A stretch of 47,276 bases of DNA, taken from the NCBI GenBank assembly GCA_023417775.1, contig JAEZEJ010000120.1, positions 1-47,276 on the forward strand, in the 5' to 3' direction. Positions 30,269 to 36,876 of this stretch are shown here, piece after piece; position 1 is the first letter of the stretch, and each line of letters opens with the position of its first letter. Source of the stretch: Actinomycetes bacterium (GTDB taxonomy: Bacteria; Actinomycetota; Actinomycetes; Propionibacteriales; Nocardioidaceae). The translations under genes and the position numbers were made by a program. Under the pieces are notes generated by a model, which saw only the letters and a program-made list of their open reading frames with translations, ran no database searches and had not been told where the DNA came from.

Positions 30269-30592
30269 ATGGCCTACGACCTCGAACTCGCCGACCGCCT
30301 CCGCGATCTGCTGATCGCCGAACCCGGGCTGAGCGAGAAGCGGATGTTCGGCGGGCTGGCCTTCCTCGTCGACGGCGCCATGGCCGTCGCGGCGACCGAT
30401 GACGGCCTCCTGCTGCGCGTGGACCCCGAGGAGCGTGACGAGCTCGCTGCCGATCCCCTCGCGGGCCCCTGGATCATGCGCGGAAACGAGCTGCGAGGCT
30501 GGCTGCGGCTCGATGTCGACGCGACGACACCCTCGCAGACCCTCGAGCCCTGGTTGGAGCGTGCGGTCTGCGCCGCCCGCGCCTCCCGCTAA
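30269..30592 (+). CDS. TfoX/Sxy N-terminal domain protein
   Basis: The 107-residue protein matches the TfoX N-terminal domain: a leading helix, then SEKRMFGGLAFLVDGAMAVAATDDGLLLRV and a C-terminal amphipathic helix (TLEPWLERAV). In proteobacteria the full-length protein helps control competence; stand-alone N-domains in actinobacteria have no proven role. The ATG lies 6 nt after CATGCT, a one-base variant of the leaderless -10 motif. It converges on cysM. Confidence 0.85.
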   Translation: MAYDLELADRLRDLLIAEPGLSEKRMFGGLAFLVDGAMAVAATDDGLLLRVDPEERDELAADPLAGPWIMRGNELRGWLRLDVDATTPSQTLEPWLERAVCAARASR

Positions 30593-30607
30593 GGCGTCGG
30601 CGCCGGG

Positions 30608-31558
30608 TCAGGCCCAGAGCTGGCCGTCGAGACGGTCCTCGGCCTCGTCGAGGGTGCCCTCATAGGCGCCGGTCGACAGGTACTTCCATCCGCCATCGCA
30701 GACGATGAAGCAGATATCGGCCCGCTCCCCCGCCTTGGTGCTCTTGGCGGCCTGGGCGAGCGCGGCGTGCAGGATCGCCCCGGTCGAGATCCCGGCGAAG
30801 ATGCCCTCGCGCTCCACCAGCTCGCGCACGCGACGTACCGCGTCACGCGGTCCGACGCTGAACCGCGAGTCGATGAGCGACTCGTCGTAGAGCTCGGGCA
30901 CGAAGCCCTCGTCGAGATTGCGAAGCCCGTAGACCAGCTCGCCATAGCGCGGCTCGGCCGCGACGATCCGGACCTCGGGCTGGTGCTCGCGGAAGTAGCG
31001 GCCGACCCCCATCAGGGTGCCGGTCGTGCCGAGTCCTCCGACGAAGTGCGTGATCTCCGGCAGATCGGCGTGGATCTCCGGCGCGGTGCCGCGATAGTGC
31101 GCCTCGGCGTTCGCGGGATTGCCGTACTGGTAGAGCATCACCCAGTCGGGATGCTCCTCGGCGAGACCCTTCGCCACGCGCACGGCCTCGTTGGAGCCGC
31201 CGGCTGCCGGGGAGGCGATGATCTCCGCACCCCACATCCGCAGCAGCAGCCGCCGTTCCTCCGAGGTGTTCTCCGGCATGACGCAGATCAGCCGGTAGCC
31301 GCGCTGTGAGGCGACCATCGCCAGCGAGATGCCGGTATTGCCGCTCGTCGGCTCCAGGATCGTGGAGCCGGGCGTCAGCCGCCCCTCAGCCTCGGCGGCC
31401 TCGATCATCGCCAGGGCGGCCCGGTCCTTGATCGAGCCGGTCGGATTGCGATCCTCGAGCTTGGCCCACAGCCGGACCTGCGGCGAGGGCGAGAGCGTCG
31501 GCAGTCCGACCAGCGGAGTGCGGCCGACCGAGTCGACCAGCGAGTCGTATCGCGTCAC
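30608..31558 (-). CDS. cysM: O-phosphoserine sulfhydrylase (CysO-dependent cysteine synthase)
   Basis: This is a 316-residue PLP enzyme of the cysteine-synthase fold. The PLP Lys44 is in NPTGSIKDRAA, the substrate loop is EPTSGNTGISLA, and GGLGTTGTLMG binds the phosphate. The region YGLRNLDEGFVPELYD and the C-terminal GWKYLSTGAYEG...GQLWA closely resemble M. tuberculosis CysM, including the Arg (LRN) that selects O-phosphoserine. CysM uses the thiocarboxylated carrier CysO as sulfur donor, and cysO ends one base before its GTG start. This strongly supports the CysM call over an O-acetylserine enzyme. Confidence 0.95.
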   Translation of the reverse strand: MTRYDSLVDSVGRTPLVGLPTLSPSPQVRLWAKLEDRNPTGSIKDRAALAMIEAAEAEGRLTPGSTILEPTSGNTGISLAMVASQRGYRLICVMPENTSEERRLLLRMWGAEIIASPAAGGSNEAVRVAKGLAEEHPDWVMLYQYGNPANAEAHYRGTAPEIHADLPEITHFVGGLGTTGTLMGVGRYFREHQPEVRIVAAEPRYGELVYGLRNLDEGFVPELYDESLIDSRFSVGPRDAVRRVRELVEREGIFAGISTGAILHAALAQAAKSTKAGERADICFIVCDGGWKYLSTGAYEGTLDEAEDRLDGQLWA

Positions 31559-31559
31559 G

Positions 31560-31838
31560 TCAGCGCGCGCCGCCGGCGACGGCCGGCAGGATGACGACGG
31601 TGTCGCCGTCGGAGAGCTCGGTCGCCAAGCCGCCGGTGAAGCGGATGTCCTCGTCGTTCACGTAGATGTTGACGAAGCGGCGCACCTCCCCGTCCTCCAG
31701 CAGACGCTCCCCGATGCCGTTGTGGCGCGACTCGAGATCCTCGATCAGCGCCTGGATCGAAGCACCCGACGCGTCGACGGCCCGCTCGCCGTCGGTGTAC
31801 GTGCGCAGGATGGTGGGGATACGGACCTCGATGGCCAT
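31560..31838 (-). CDS. cysO: CysO/MoaD-type ubiquitin-like sulfur carrier with extended C-terminus
   Basis: The 92-residue beta-grasp protein matches mycobacterial CysO (EVRIPTILRTYTDGE; RFVNIYVNDEDIRFTGGLATEL; VVILPAVAGG). Carriers of this type must end in Gly-Gly for adenylation by a MoeB-like E1 and thiocarboxylation. Here the reading frame continues two residues beyond Gly-Gly, ending ...AGGAR. The codons GGC GGC GCG CGC TGA are unambiguous in the sequence. The tail would have to be removed, and the adjacent JAMM protease Mec is the natural candidate. The ATG start follows a purine-rich GAAGGCAGAAG. The genes are ordered mec-cysO-cysM, as in M. tuberculosis. Confidence 0.94.
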   Translation of the reverse strand: MAIEVRIPTILRTYTDGERAVDASGASIQALIEDLESRHNGIGERLLEDGEVRRFVNIYVNDEDIRFTGGLATELSDGDTVVILPAVAGGAR

Positions 31839-31869
31839 CAGACTTCTGCCTTCTCTGTCGGGGGCTGGA

Positions 31870-32319
31870 CTACTCGGGGGTGCTGCTGTCGGTGTAACGC
31901 TCGACGACCCGGACTTCTTCCTCGGTGACCTCGCCATCGACGATCCGATAGCTGCGGAAGTCGACCGGTGCGCCCTCGGCCTCGGCTCCGTCGCGGGTCG
32001 AGACGAGGACATAGTGGGCGCCGGGCTCCGCCGCGAGGTTGATATCGGTGCGCGAGGGATAGGCCTCGGTGGCCGTGTGCGAGTGGTAGATGACCACCGG
32101 CTCCTCGTCGTTGTCGTCCATCTCGCGGTAGAGCTTCAGCAGGTCACCGGAGTCGAATTCGTAGAACGTGGGCGACATCGCGGCATTCAGCATCGGGACG
32201 AAGCGGGCCGGCCGGTCCGAGCCGGCGGGACCGGCGACGACGCCGCAGGCTTCATCGGGGTGGTCACGGCGCGCGTGCGCGATGATCGCGTCGTAGGTGG
32301 CGCGGTCGATGGTCAACAC
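31870..32319 (-). CDS. mec: Mec-type JAMM/MPN metalloprotease (CysO-cysteine peptidase)
   Basis: The 149-residue protein has the JAMM zinc motif: Glu in HPDEACGVVAG, then YHSHTATEAYPSRTD (His-x-His-x7-Ser-x2-Asp). It is close to M. tuberculosis Mec (Rv1334), which cleaves cysteine from the CysO-cysteine adduct. The GTG start before LTIDRATYDAI lies 7 nt after a TAGGCT hexamer, so the mec-cysO-cysM unit probably has its own promoter. Given the two extra residues on CysO, it may also perform the maturation cut here; that is inference. Confidence 0.95.
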   Translation of the reverse strand: MLTIDRATYDAIIAHARRDHPDEACGVVAGPAGSDRPARFVPMLNAAMSPTFYEFDSGDLLKLYREMDDNDEEPVVIYHSHTATEAYPSRTDINLAAEPGAHYVLVSTRDGAEAEGAPVDFRSYRIVDGEVTEEEVRVVERYTDSSTPE

Positions 32320-32326
32320 GCCGACC

Positions 32327-32332
32327 AGCCTA
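32327..32332 (-). promoter_or_regulatory. -10 hexamer TAGGCT, probable leaderless promoter of mec-cysO-cysM
   Basis: TAGGCT on the minus strand ends 7 nt before the GTG start of mec. Confidence 0.5.
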
Positions 32333-32374
32333 TCGGCGGCTCGTGATCTGCCCGCATGCAGTCCGCGTGCTGGA

Positions 32375-32452
32375 CCTGGAGCCAGATGTGCTCCGAATTC
32401 GTCGACCAGACCCGGCTCAGGTCGACGATCTGGGAGCACATCTCGGTCCAGG
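32375..32452. repeat. Long imperfect inverted repeat (33-nt arms, 12-nt loop)
   Basis: Arms 32375-32407 and 32420-32452 pair at 27 of 33 positions. Perfect runs include CCTGGA/TCCAGG, an 11-bp block AGATGTGCTCC/GGAGCACATCT and a 9-bp block TCGTCGACC/GGTCGACGA at the loop. It fills most of the 137-bp gap between DUF2017 and mec. Its position right after the DUF2017 stop fits a terminator, but it is longer than the other hairpins here. Confidence 0.75.
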
Positions 32453-32456
32453 CGGG

Positions 32457-33023
32457 TCACTCGGCGGCTTGGACCAGGGTCTCCTGGACGAAGCCCAGCC
32501 AGTCGTAGACATCGGCCATCGCGGCGATGCCGGGATCGTCGTCCGCGGCAAGCCTCTCGGCGTCCTCGTCGTCCTCGATGCCGAGCCGCACGGCCAACGC
32601 GATCCGGACATCGGTGAACGCCCGCAGCCAGGCGAGGGTCTGCGCCTCGTCCAGCTCGACCTCGACGTCCACCTCGTCCCCGGCACCCATGCCGCCCTCG
32701 GTCAGCGTCCCGATGAGCGACTCAGCATTGGCGACCTTCGACGAGGTCAGCGTCTGCTCGGTATAGCGCCGGAACTCCGCGGCGTCCTCAGGATCGTCGA
32801 CATAGGCGTCGGGCAGCAGCCGCGCGAGCACCGGATCCTCCGGCGGCAGGACGGGGCCGTTCATCCCCACCATCGCCGCGAGCGGATCGGCCGATGATTC
32901 GGACTCGCCGTTGCGATCGCGGAGCAGCTCGACCACCTGTGCGGCGAGATTCGCCAGCAGCTGCGCCTCGTTCTGCTCGAAGATCCCGACGACGCTGCCA
33001 TGGCGTCTGATGAAGGGAGTCAC
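32457..33023 (-). CDS. DUF2017 family protein
   Basis: The 188-residue acidic protein matches DUF2017: it starts TPFIRRHGSVVGIFEQNEAQLLANLAAQVVELL, has the middle segment PVLARLLPDAY and EFRRYTEQTL, and a helical C-terminus (AWLRAFTDVRIALAVRLGI and YDWLGFVQETLVQA). The family is confined to actinobacteria and always near clpS (Rv1332); the function is unknown. The start is a GTG that overlaps the clpS stop as GTGA. Strict pairing with ClpS suggests a role in proteolytic control, but that is only inference. Confidence 0.92.
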   Translation of the reverse strand: MTPFIRRHGSVVGIFEQNEAQLLANLAAQVVELLRDRNGESESSADPLAAMVGMNGPVLPPEDPVLARLLPDAYVDDPEDAAEFRRYTEQTLTSSKVANAESLIGTLTEGGMGAGDEVDVEVELDEAQTLAWLRAFTDVRIALAVRLGIEDDEDAERLAADDDPGIAAMADVYDWLGFVQETLVQAAE

Positions 33024-33334
33024 ACCTCTGCCCTCTCCAAGGTCGACCACAGCCCGTACTCGTGCATCGCCTGTACGTGCCGCTCCTGCTCCTCGCGCCG
33101 CCCGCTGGAGACGATGGCCCGGCCCTCGTGGTGCACGGCCAGCATGAGCTCGGTGGCCTTCTCCTCGGTGTATCCGAAATAGGTCCGGAAGACGAAGGCG
33201 ACGTACGACATCAGGTTCACCGGGTCGTTCCACACGATCGTGACCCAGGGATCCTCCAGCTTGACGCCGGCCTCGAGGTCGGTGTCGGGAGCGATCTCCG
33301 CGGGCGCGGGGCCGGTGGCTGAGACGGTCACCAC
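33020..33334 (-). CDS. clpS: ATP-dependent Clp protease adaptor ClpS
   Basis: The 104-residue protein carries the ClpS core: PWVTIVWNDPVNLMSYVAFVFRTYFGY and AVHHEGRAIVSSGRREEQERHV. These form the N-degron pocket that delivers substrates to ClpA/ClpC. The first 25 residues are a variable extension. There is no ATG; two consecutive GTG codons are the candidates and the upstream one was used. The same gene order (clpS, DUF2017, mec, cysO, cysM with pncB divergent) occurs in mycobacteria. Confidence 0.94.
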   Translation of the reverse strand: MVTVSATGPAPAEIAPDTDLEAGVKLEDPWVTIVWNDPVNLMSYVAFVFRTYFGYTEEKATELMLAVHHEGRAIVSSGRREEQERHVQAMHEYGLWSTLERAEV

Positions 33335-33390
33335 CCCATTGTGGCGGACGCGCGGTGACCACACGGTCACCACGGGGGCACCCGGCGCTC

Positions 33391-33396
33391 TATGCT
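33391..33396 (+). promoter_or_regulatory. -10 hexamer TATGCT, probable leaderless promoter of pncB-pncA
   Basis: TATGCT ends 7 nt before the ATG at 33404. An in-frame ATG lies inside this hexamer and is therefore unlikely to be the real start. Confidence 0.55.
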
Positions 33397-33403
33397 CGGG
33401 CGC

Positions 33404-34708
33404 ATGGGGACGCACCCGGGCCGGTCCTCGGCCCTGCTCACCGACCACTACGAGCTGACGATGCTGCGCGCCGCGCTCGCCGACGGAAGAGCCTCCCGCC
33501 GCAGCGTGTTCGAGGTGTTCACCCGACGGCTCAGCGGCGGGCGCCGGTACGGCGTGGTGGCGGGCACCGGACGTGTGATCGACGCGATCGCGGACTTCCG
33601 ATTCGGCGAGGAGGAGCTCAGCTTCCTGAACGACAGCGGCGTCATCGACGACACCACCGCTACGTGGCTGGCCGACTTCCGCTTCGGCGGCGATATCTGG
33701 GGCTATCGCGAGGGCGAGCTCTACTTCCCCGGCTCCCCCGTGCTGATCGTCGAGGGCACCTTCGCCGAGTGCGTCGTCTTGGAGACGCTGGTGCTGTCGA
33801 TCCTCAATCACGACTCGGCGATCGCCGGCGCCGGGGCGCGGATGATCGCCAGCGCCGGTGAACGCCCCTGTATCGAGATGGGATCGCGCCGTACCCACGA
33901 GCAGTCCGCGATCGCGGCGGCCCGCGCGGCCTACATCGCCGGATTCGCCGCGACCTCCAATCTGGAGGCCGGTCGCACCTACGGCATCCCCACCACCGGC
34001 ACCGCCGCACATGCCTTCACCCTCCTGCATGACACCGAGCGGGAGGCCTTCGACGCCCAGGTGGCCGCCCTCGGCACAGACACGACGCTGCTGGTGGACA
34101 CCTACGACATCGCCGAGGGAGTCCGGAACGCGATCGCGGCCGGGGGCACCGATCTGGGCGCGGTCCGGCTCGACTCCGGGGACCTCGCACAGGTCGCCGC
34201 CGAGGTCCGGGTCCAGCTCGACGAACTGGGCGCCAGCTCCACGCGGATCACCGTCACCAGCGATCTCGATGAACACGCCATCGCGGCCCTCGCCGTCGCG
34301 CCCATCGACGGCTACGGCGTCGGCACGTCGCTCGTGACCGGCTCCGGGGTCCCGACCAGCGGCTTCGTGTACAAGCTGGTCGCGCGCGAGGACGACGGAG
34401 GCACCATGGTCCCCGTGGCGAAGAAGAGCAAGGACAAGGTCTCGGTCGGCGGCCGCAAGTACGCGGTACGACGCCGCGAGAACGGTGTCGCCACCGCCGA
34501 GGTGATCGGGGTCGGCGTGCCACCCGCCGCCGATCACGACGATCGCGAGCTGCTCGTGCCTCTCCTGCTCGGAGGATCACCACAGGACATCGGGACCCTC
34601 GATGACGCGCGGACCCAGTGCCGCTCCGCGGTGCGCGAGCTGCCCGCGACCGGCCGGCGCCTCAGCAAGGGCGACCCGGCGATCCCCACCCACTACGAGG
34701 AGGAGTGA
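33404..34708 (+). CDS. pncB: Nicotinate phosphoribosyltransferase
   Basis: The 434-residue enzyme condenses nicotinic acid with PRPP to nicotinate mononucleotide in NAD salvage. Family features are ALLTDHYELTMLRAAL near the N-terminus, FEVFTRRL, the conserved EMGSRRTHEQSAI and FAATSNLEAG. The phosphate-binding RLDSGDL and the late GVGTSLVTGSG follow. The start at MGTHPGRSS was chosen from the promoter spacing. The nicotinamidase gene follows after one base, so the two steps nicotinamide to nicotinate to NaMN are encoded together. The prs gene in the window supplies PRPP. Confidence 0.95.
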   Translation: MGTHPGRSSALLTDHYELTMLRAALADGRASRRSVFEVFTRRLSGGRRYGVVAGTGRVIDAIADFRFGEEELSFLNDSGVIDDTTATWLADFRFGGDIWGYREGELYFPGSPVLIVEGTFAECVVLETLVLSILNHDSAIAGAGARMIASAGERPCIEMGSRRTHEQSAIAAARAAYIAGFAATSNLEAGRTYGIPTTGTAAHAFTLLHDTEREAFDAQVAALGTDTTLLVDTYDIAEGVRNAIAAGGTDLGAVRLDSGDLAQVAAEVRVQLDELGASSTRITVTSDLDEHAIAALAVAPIDGYGVGTSLVTGSGVPTSGFVYKLVAREDDGGTMVPVAKKSKDKVSVGGRKYAVRRRENGVATAEVIGVGVPPAADHDDRELLVPLLLGGSPQDIGTLDDARTQCRSAVRELPATGRRLSKGDPAIPTHYEEE

Positions 34709-34709
34709 C

Positions 34710-35267
34710 ATGACCAAGGCCCTGATCGTCGTCGATGTGCAGAACGACTTCTGCGAGGGAGGATCCCTCGCAGTCGACGGCGGAGCCCGGCTCGCGCAGA
34801 GCCTCGCGGATCTGATCGAGGGGTCCCGTGGCGACTACGCCGCCGTCATCGCCACCCGCGACCATCACATCGACCCGGGCTCGCACTTCTCGGAGCATCC
34901 CGACTTCGTCGACTCCTGGCCGCCCCACTGCGTCGCCGGAACCACGGGAGCCGACCTGCACGCGCCCCTCACGGCCCGGACCTTCGACGCCGTCTTCGAC
35001 AAGGGCGAGTACTCGGCCGGCTACTCGGGCTTCGAGGGCGTCACCCCCACCGGCACCGAACTGCCCACCTATCTGCGCGCGCACGGCGTCGACGCCGTCG
35101 ATATCGCCGGGATCGCCACCGACTACTGCGTCAGAGCGACGGCATTGGATGCCGCCAAGGCCGGGCTGACCGTCACGGTGCTGCGCGACTACACCGCCGC
35201 GGTCCACCCCGATCGCCTCGATCGCGTCGAGACCGAATGGTCCGAGGCCGGTATCGCCTTCGCATGA
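34710..35267 (+). CDS. pncA: Nicotinamidase / isochorismatase-family hydrolase
   Basis: The 185-residue protein has the nicotinamidase triad: Asp9 in VVDVQNDF, a Lys in VFDKGEYSAGYSGF, and the nucleophilic Cys in GIATDYCVRATA. The metal site is in TRDHHIDPGSHF. It deamidates nicotinamide to nicotinic acid, the substrate of PncB encoded just upstream. This family also activates pyrazinamide in mycobacteria. A GAGGAGGAG ribosome-binding site overlaps the end of pncB. Confidence 0.94.
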   Translation: MTKALIVVDVQNDFCEGGSLAVDGGARLAQSLADLIEGSRGDYAAVIATRDHHIDPGSHFSEHPDFVDSWPPHCVAGTTGADLHAPLTARTFDAVFDKGEYSAGYSGFEGVTPTGTELPTYLRAHGVDAVDIAGIATDYCVRATALDAAKAGLTVTVLRDYTAAVHPDRLDRVETEWSEAGIAFA

Positions 35268-35287
35268 GCCGGGCCTATCGGCCTGGC
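35268..35287. terminator. Bidirectional terminator hairpin
   Basis: An 8-bp stem (GCCGGGCC/GGCCTGGC, one G-U pair) with a TATC loop starts right after the pncA stop and overlaps the end of the convergent TetR gene. Confidence 0.55.
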
Positions 35288-35895
35288 CGGTAGGCGCGGA
35301 GGAAGGTCTTACACCCCGCGGCGACAGTGTCGCCGAGCTCAGTCCCATCGAGGGCTGATGACACCGCGAACATCGCCTGGTTACTGGGAATCCACAACAA
35401 GATCCCCGCGAAGTGATGGGCCGCGAGGCGCGCATCCGGTACGTCCAGCAGACCACGTTCGGCGAGGACCGACAGGCATCCGGCGACCGAATCCACCACG
35501 CGGAGAAACCCCTCCGCCCAGTACAACTCGCCCAGCTGCGGGAATCTGGTCGCTTCGGCGATGACCAGTCGCCGCAGTCGCTGTACATCGGGCGACATGA
35601 TCGAGCGTGTGAACTGCCCGGCCATCAACTCCACTGCCTCATCCGCGGAATCGATGCTGCTCATCTGATGGACCAACGAAGCGAACGGGTCGTCGACACG
35701 GTCACAGGCGAACTGGATCAGCGCGGTGAACACCCCTTCCTTATCACCGAACTCCTTATAGAGCGTCTGCTTGGACACCGACGCGGCGGCAGCGAGCTGA
35801 TCCGTGGTGGCTCCCACGTAGCCATGGTCGACGAATACCCCGAGCGCACATTCGAGGATCAGCTCACGTTTCTGAACCCGTCGAGAAGAATCCAT
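35275..35895 (-). CDS. TetR/AcrR family transcriptional regulator
   Basis: The 206-residue protein has an N-terminal helix-turn-helix typical of TetR (ILECALGVFVDHGYVGATTDQLAAAASVSKQTLYKEFGDKEGVF, quoted here only as ILECALGVF to KEGVF). Its ligand-binding domain includes QLGELYWAEGFLRVV. The C-terminal part resembles the AefR-like subgroup, but ligand and targets beyond the local site are unknown. ATG at 35895 has an AAGG element 5 nt upstream; an in-frame ATG five codons earlier (35910) is possible. Inverted and direct AGTACCG half-sites cover the region to the divergent DUF4287 gene, so autoregulation and control of that gene are likely. Confidence 0.9.
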   Translation of the reverse strand: MDSSRRVQKRELILECALGVFVDHGYVGATTDQLAAAASVSKQTLYKEFGDKEGVFTALIQFACDRVDDPFASLVHQMSSIDSADEAVELMAGQFTRSIMSPDVQRLRRLVIAEATRFPQLGELYWAEGFLRVVDSVAGCLSVLAERGLLDVPDARLAAHHFAGILLWIPSNQAMFAVSSALDGTELGDTVAAGCKTFLRAYRPGR

Positions 35896-35910
35896 CGAGA
35901 CCTTGACCAT

Positions 35911-35952
35911 AGTACCGAACAGTACCGTACACTCCTAGTACCGGTCGGTACT
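35911..35952. promoter_or_regulatory. Putative TetR operators (AGTACCG half-sites)
   Basis: AGTACCG occurs at 35911, 35921 and 35937, and its inverse CGGTACT at 35946. The last two form the palindrome AGTACCG-GT-CGGTACT. The cluster directly abuts the TetR gene and lies 45 bp before the DUF4287 ATG. A TACGGT hexamer at 35925-35930 (minus strand) falls inside it, which fits repression of tetR. Confidence 0.7.
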
Positions 35953-35996
35953 CGCCGATCAGCGGGCGATTCCCGCCGCGACGAAGGGATCATCAG

Positions 35997-36287
35997 ATGT
36001 CGTTCCAGGCCTATCTCGACACGATCGAGGACAAGACCGGGCTCACCCCCCGCGCATTTCTCAACCTCGCCACAAACCGCGGCTATGACGCCCCCGACAT
36101 CAAGGCAGGTGTCATCCTCGATTGGCTGAAGACCGACTACGGGCTCGGGCGCGGCCATGGCATGGCACTCGTCCATGTCATCAAGAAGGGCCCGAAGATC
36201 GACCAGCGACATGTCGGCACGACCGGGTCGCACCGGGACGAGACGGACACGCTCTGGCTCGACGGAAAGGCGACAAAACCGCAGTGA
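35997..36287 (+). CDS. DUF4287 domain protein
   Basis: The 96-residue protein begins MSFQAYLDTIEDKTGLTPRAF and contains GVILDWLKTDYGLGRGHGMALVHVI, the DUF4287 core, followed by a charged tail. Such proteins often accompany DUF5655 domains; the function is unknown. An AAGGGA ribosome-binding site precedes the ATG. It is divergent from the TetR gene across a set of operator-like half-sites and is thus the probable local target of that repressor. Confidence 0.9.
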   Translation: MSFQAYLDTIEDKTGLTPRAFLNLATNRGYDAPDIKAGVILDWLKTDYGLGRGHGMALVHVIKKGPKIDQRHVGTTGSHRDETDTLWLDGKATKPQ

Positions 36288-36302
36288 TCTCGTCGAGCAC
36301 CC

Positions 36303-36731
36303 CTACCCCACGGCGATGGTGACGGGATCGCTCCAGCGTGCGGGCCCATCGCCGCCGAGGTGCCGGGCCCGCACCCGGACCTCGCCGGGCTCGTCGAGCT
36401 GGACGCTGGCGCTCGCGGTGCCGACCGCGAGGTCGCGGGTCAGCACTCGGTCTCCGACCTCGAGCTGCACACGACCCTCGGGTCGCGTGCCCTCGCTCGC
36501 GACCCCGACCACGACCCGTGCGGTGCCACCGGGCTCGACCCGCGGAGTCAGCACCTGGATGCTCGCGGTGGACGGCACGGCCTCACCGCGGGCCGGGTTC
36601 GGCTCGGCAGAGGCGGGGTTCGGCCCGAGGGTCAGGACCGCGGCGGCGACGAGCGAGGTCGCTCCCGAGGCGGCGAGGGTCACTCCCAGGCGGGAACGCC
36701 GGGCGATGTGGCGGTGACGTGTCACGCTCAT
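36303..36731 (-). CDS. Small secreted protein with one immunoglobulin-like domain
   Basis: The 142-residue protein has a basic N-terminus with Arg-rich n-region (HRHIARRSRLG), a hydrophobic segment (GATSLVAAAVLTLG) and a likely cut after ASA. The mature part of about 95 residues has alternating strands (IQVLTPRVEPGGTARVVVGV; GRVQLEVGDRVLTRDLAVG; GEVRVRARHL) like a bacterial Ig-like domain. The function is unknown. The start was set at MSVTRHRH: a TATCAT hexamer 24 nt upstream implies a short leader with a GGCGGGGG ribosome-binding site. An ATG 15 codons earlier would lie upstream of that transcription start. Confidence 0.7.
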   Translation of the reverse strand: MSVTRHRHIARRSRLGVTLAASGATSLVAAAVLTLGPNPASAEPNPARGEAVPSTASIQVLTPRVEPGGTARVVVGVASEGTRPEGRVQLEVGDRVLTRDLAVGTASASVQLDEPGEVRVRARHLGGDGPARWSDPVTIAVG

Positions 36732-36797
36732 GCCCCCGCCGCCTGGAGAAGAAGCATGATAGGTCGGCGACGGCATGAGGAAGATCCGATGGTTCGC

Positions 36798-36819
36798 TCG
36801 CTACGCTCGCTCATGCCCC
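36798..36819. repeat. Short dispersed intergenic motif, copy 2
   Basis: TCGCTACGCTCGCTCATGCCCC matches 19317-19338 at 20 of 22 bases. It lies in the 145-bp gap between the LLM and small secreted protein genes, inside an outer GGTTCGC/GCGAACC pairing (36791-36843). Confidence 0.4.
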
Positions 36820-36876
36820 CAGCGTGGGCCGCGTGGGCGAACCTCCGGCCACCGTCTGGTGAACACGGCGAGAAGT

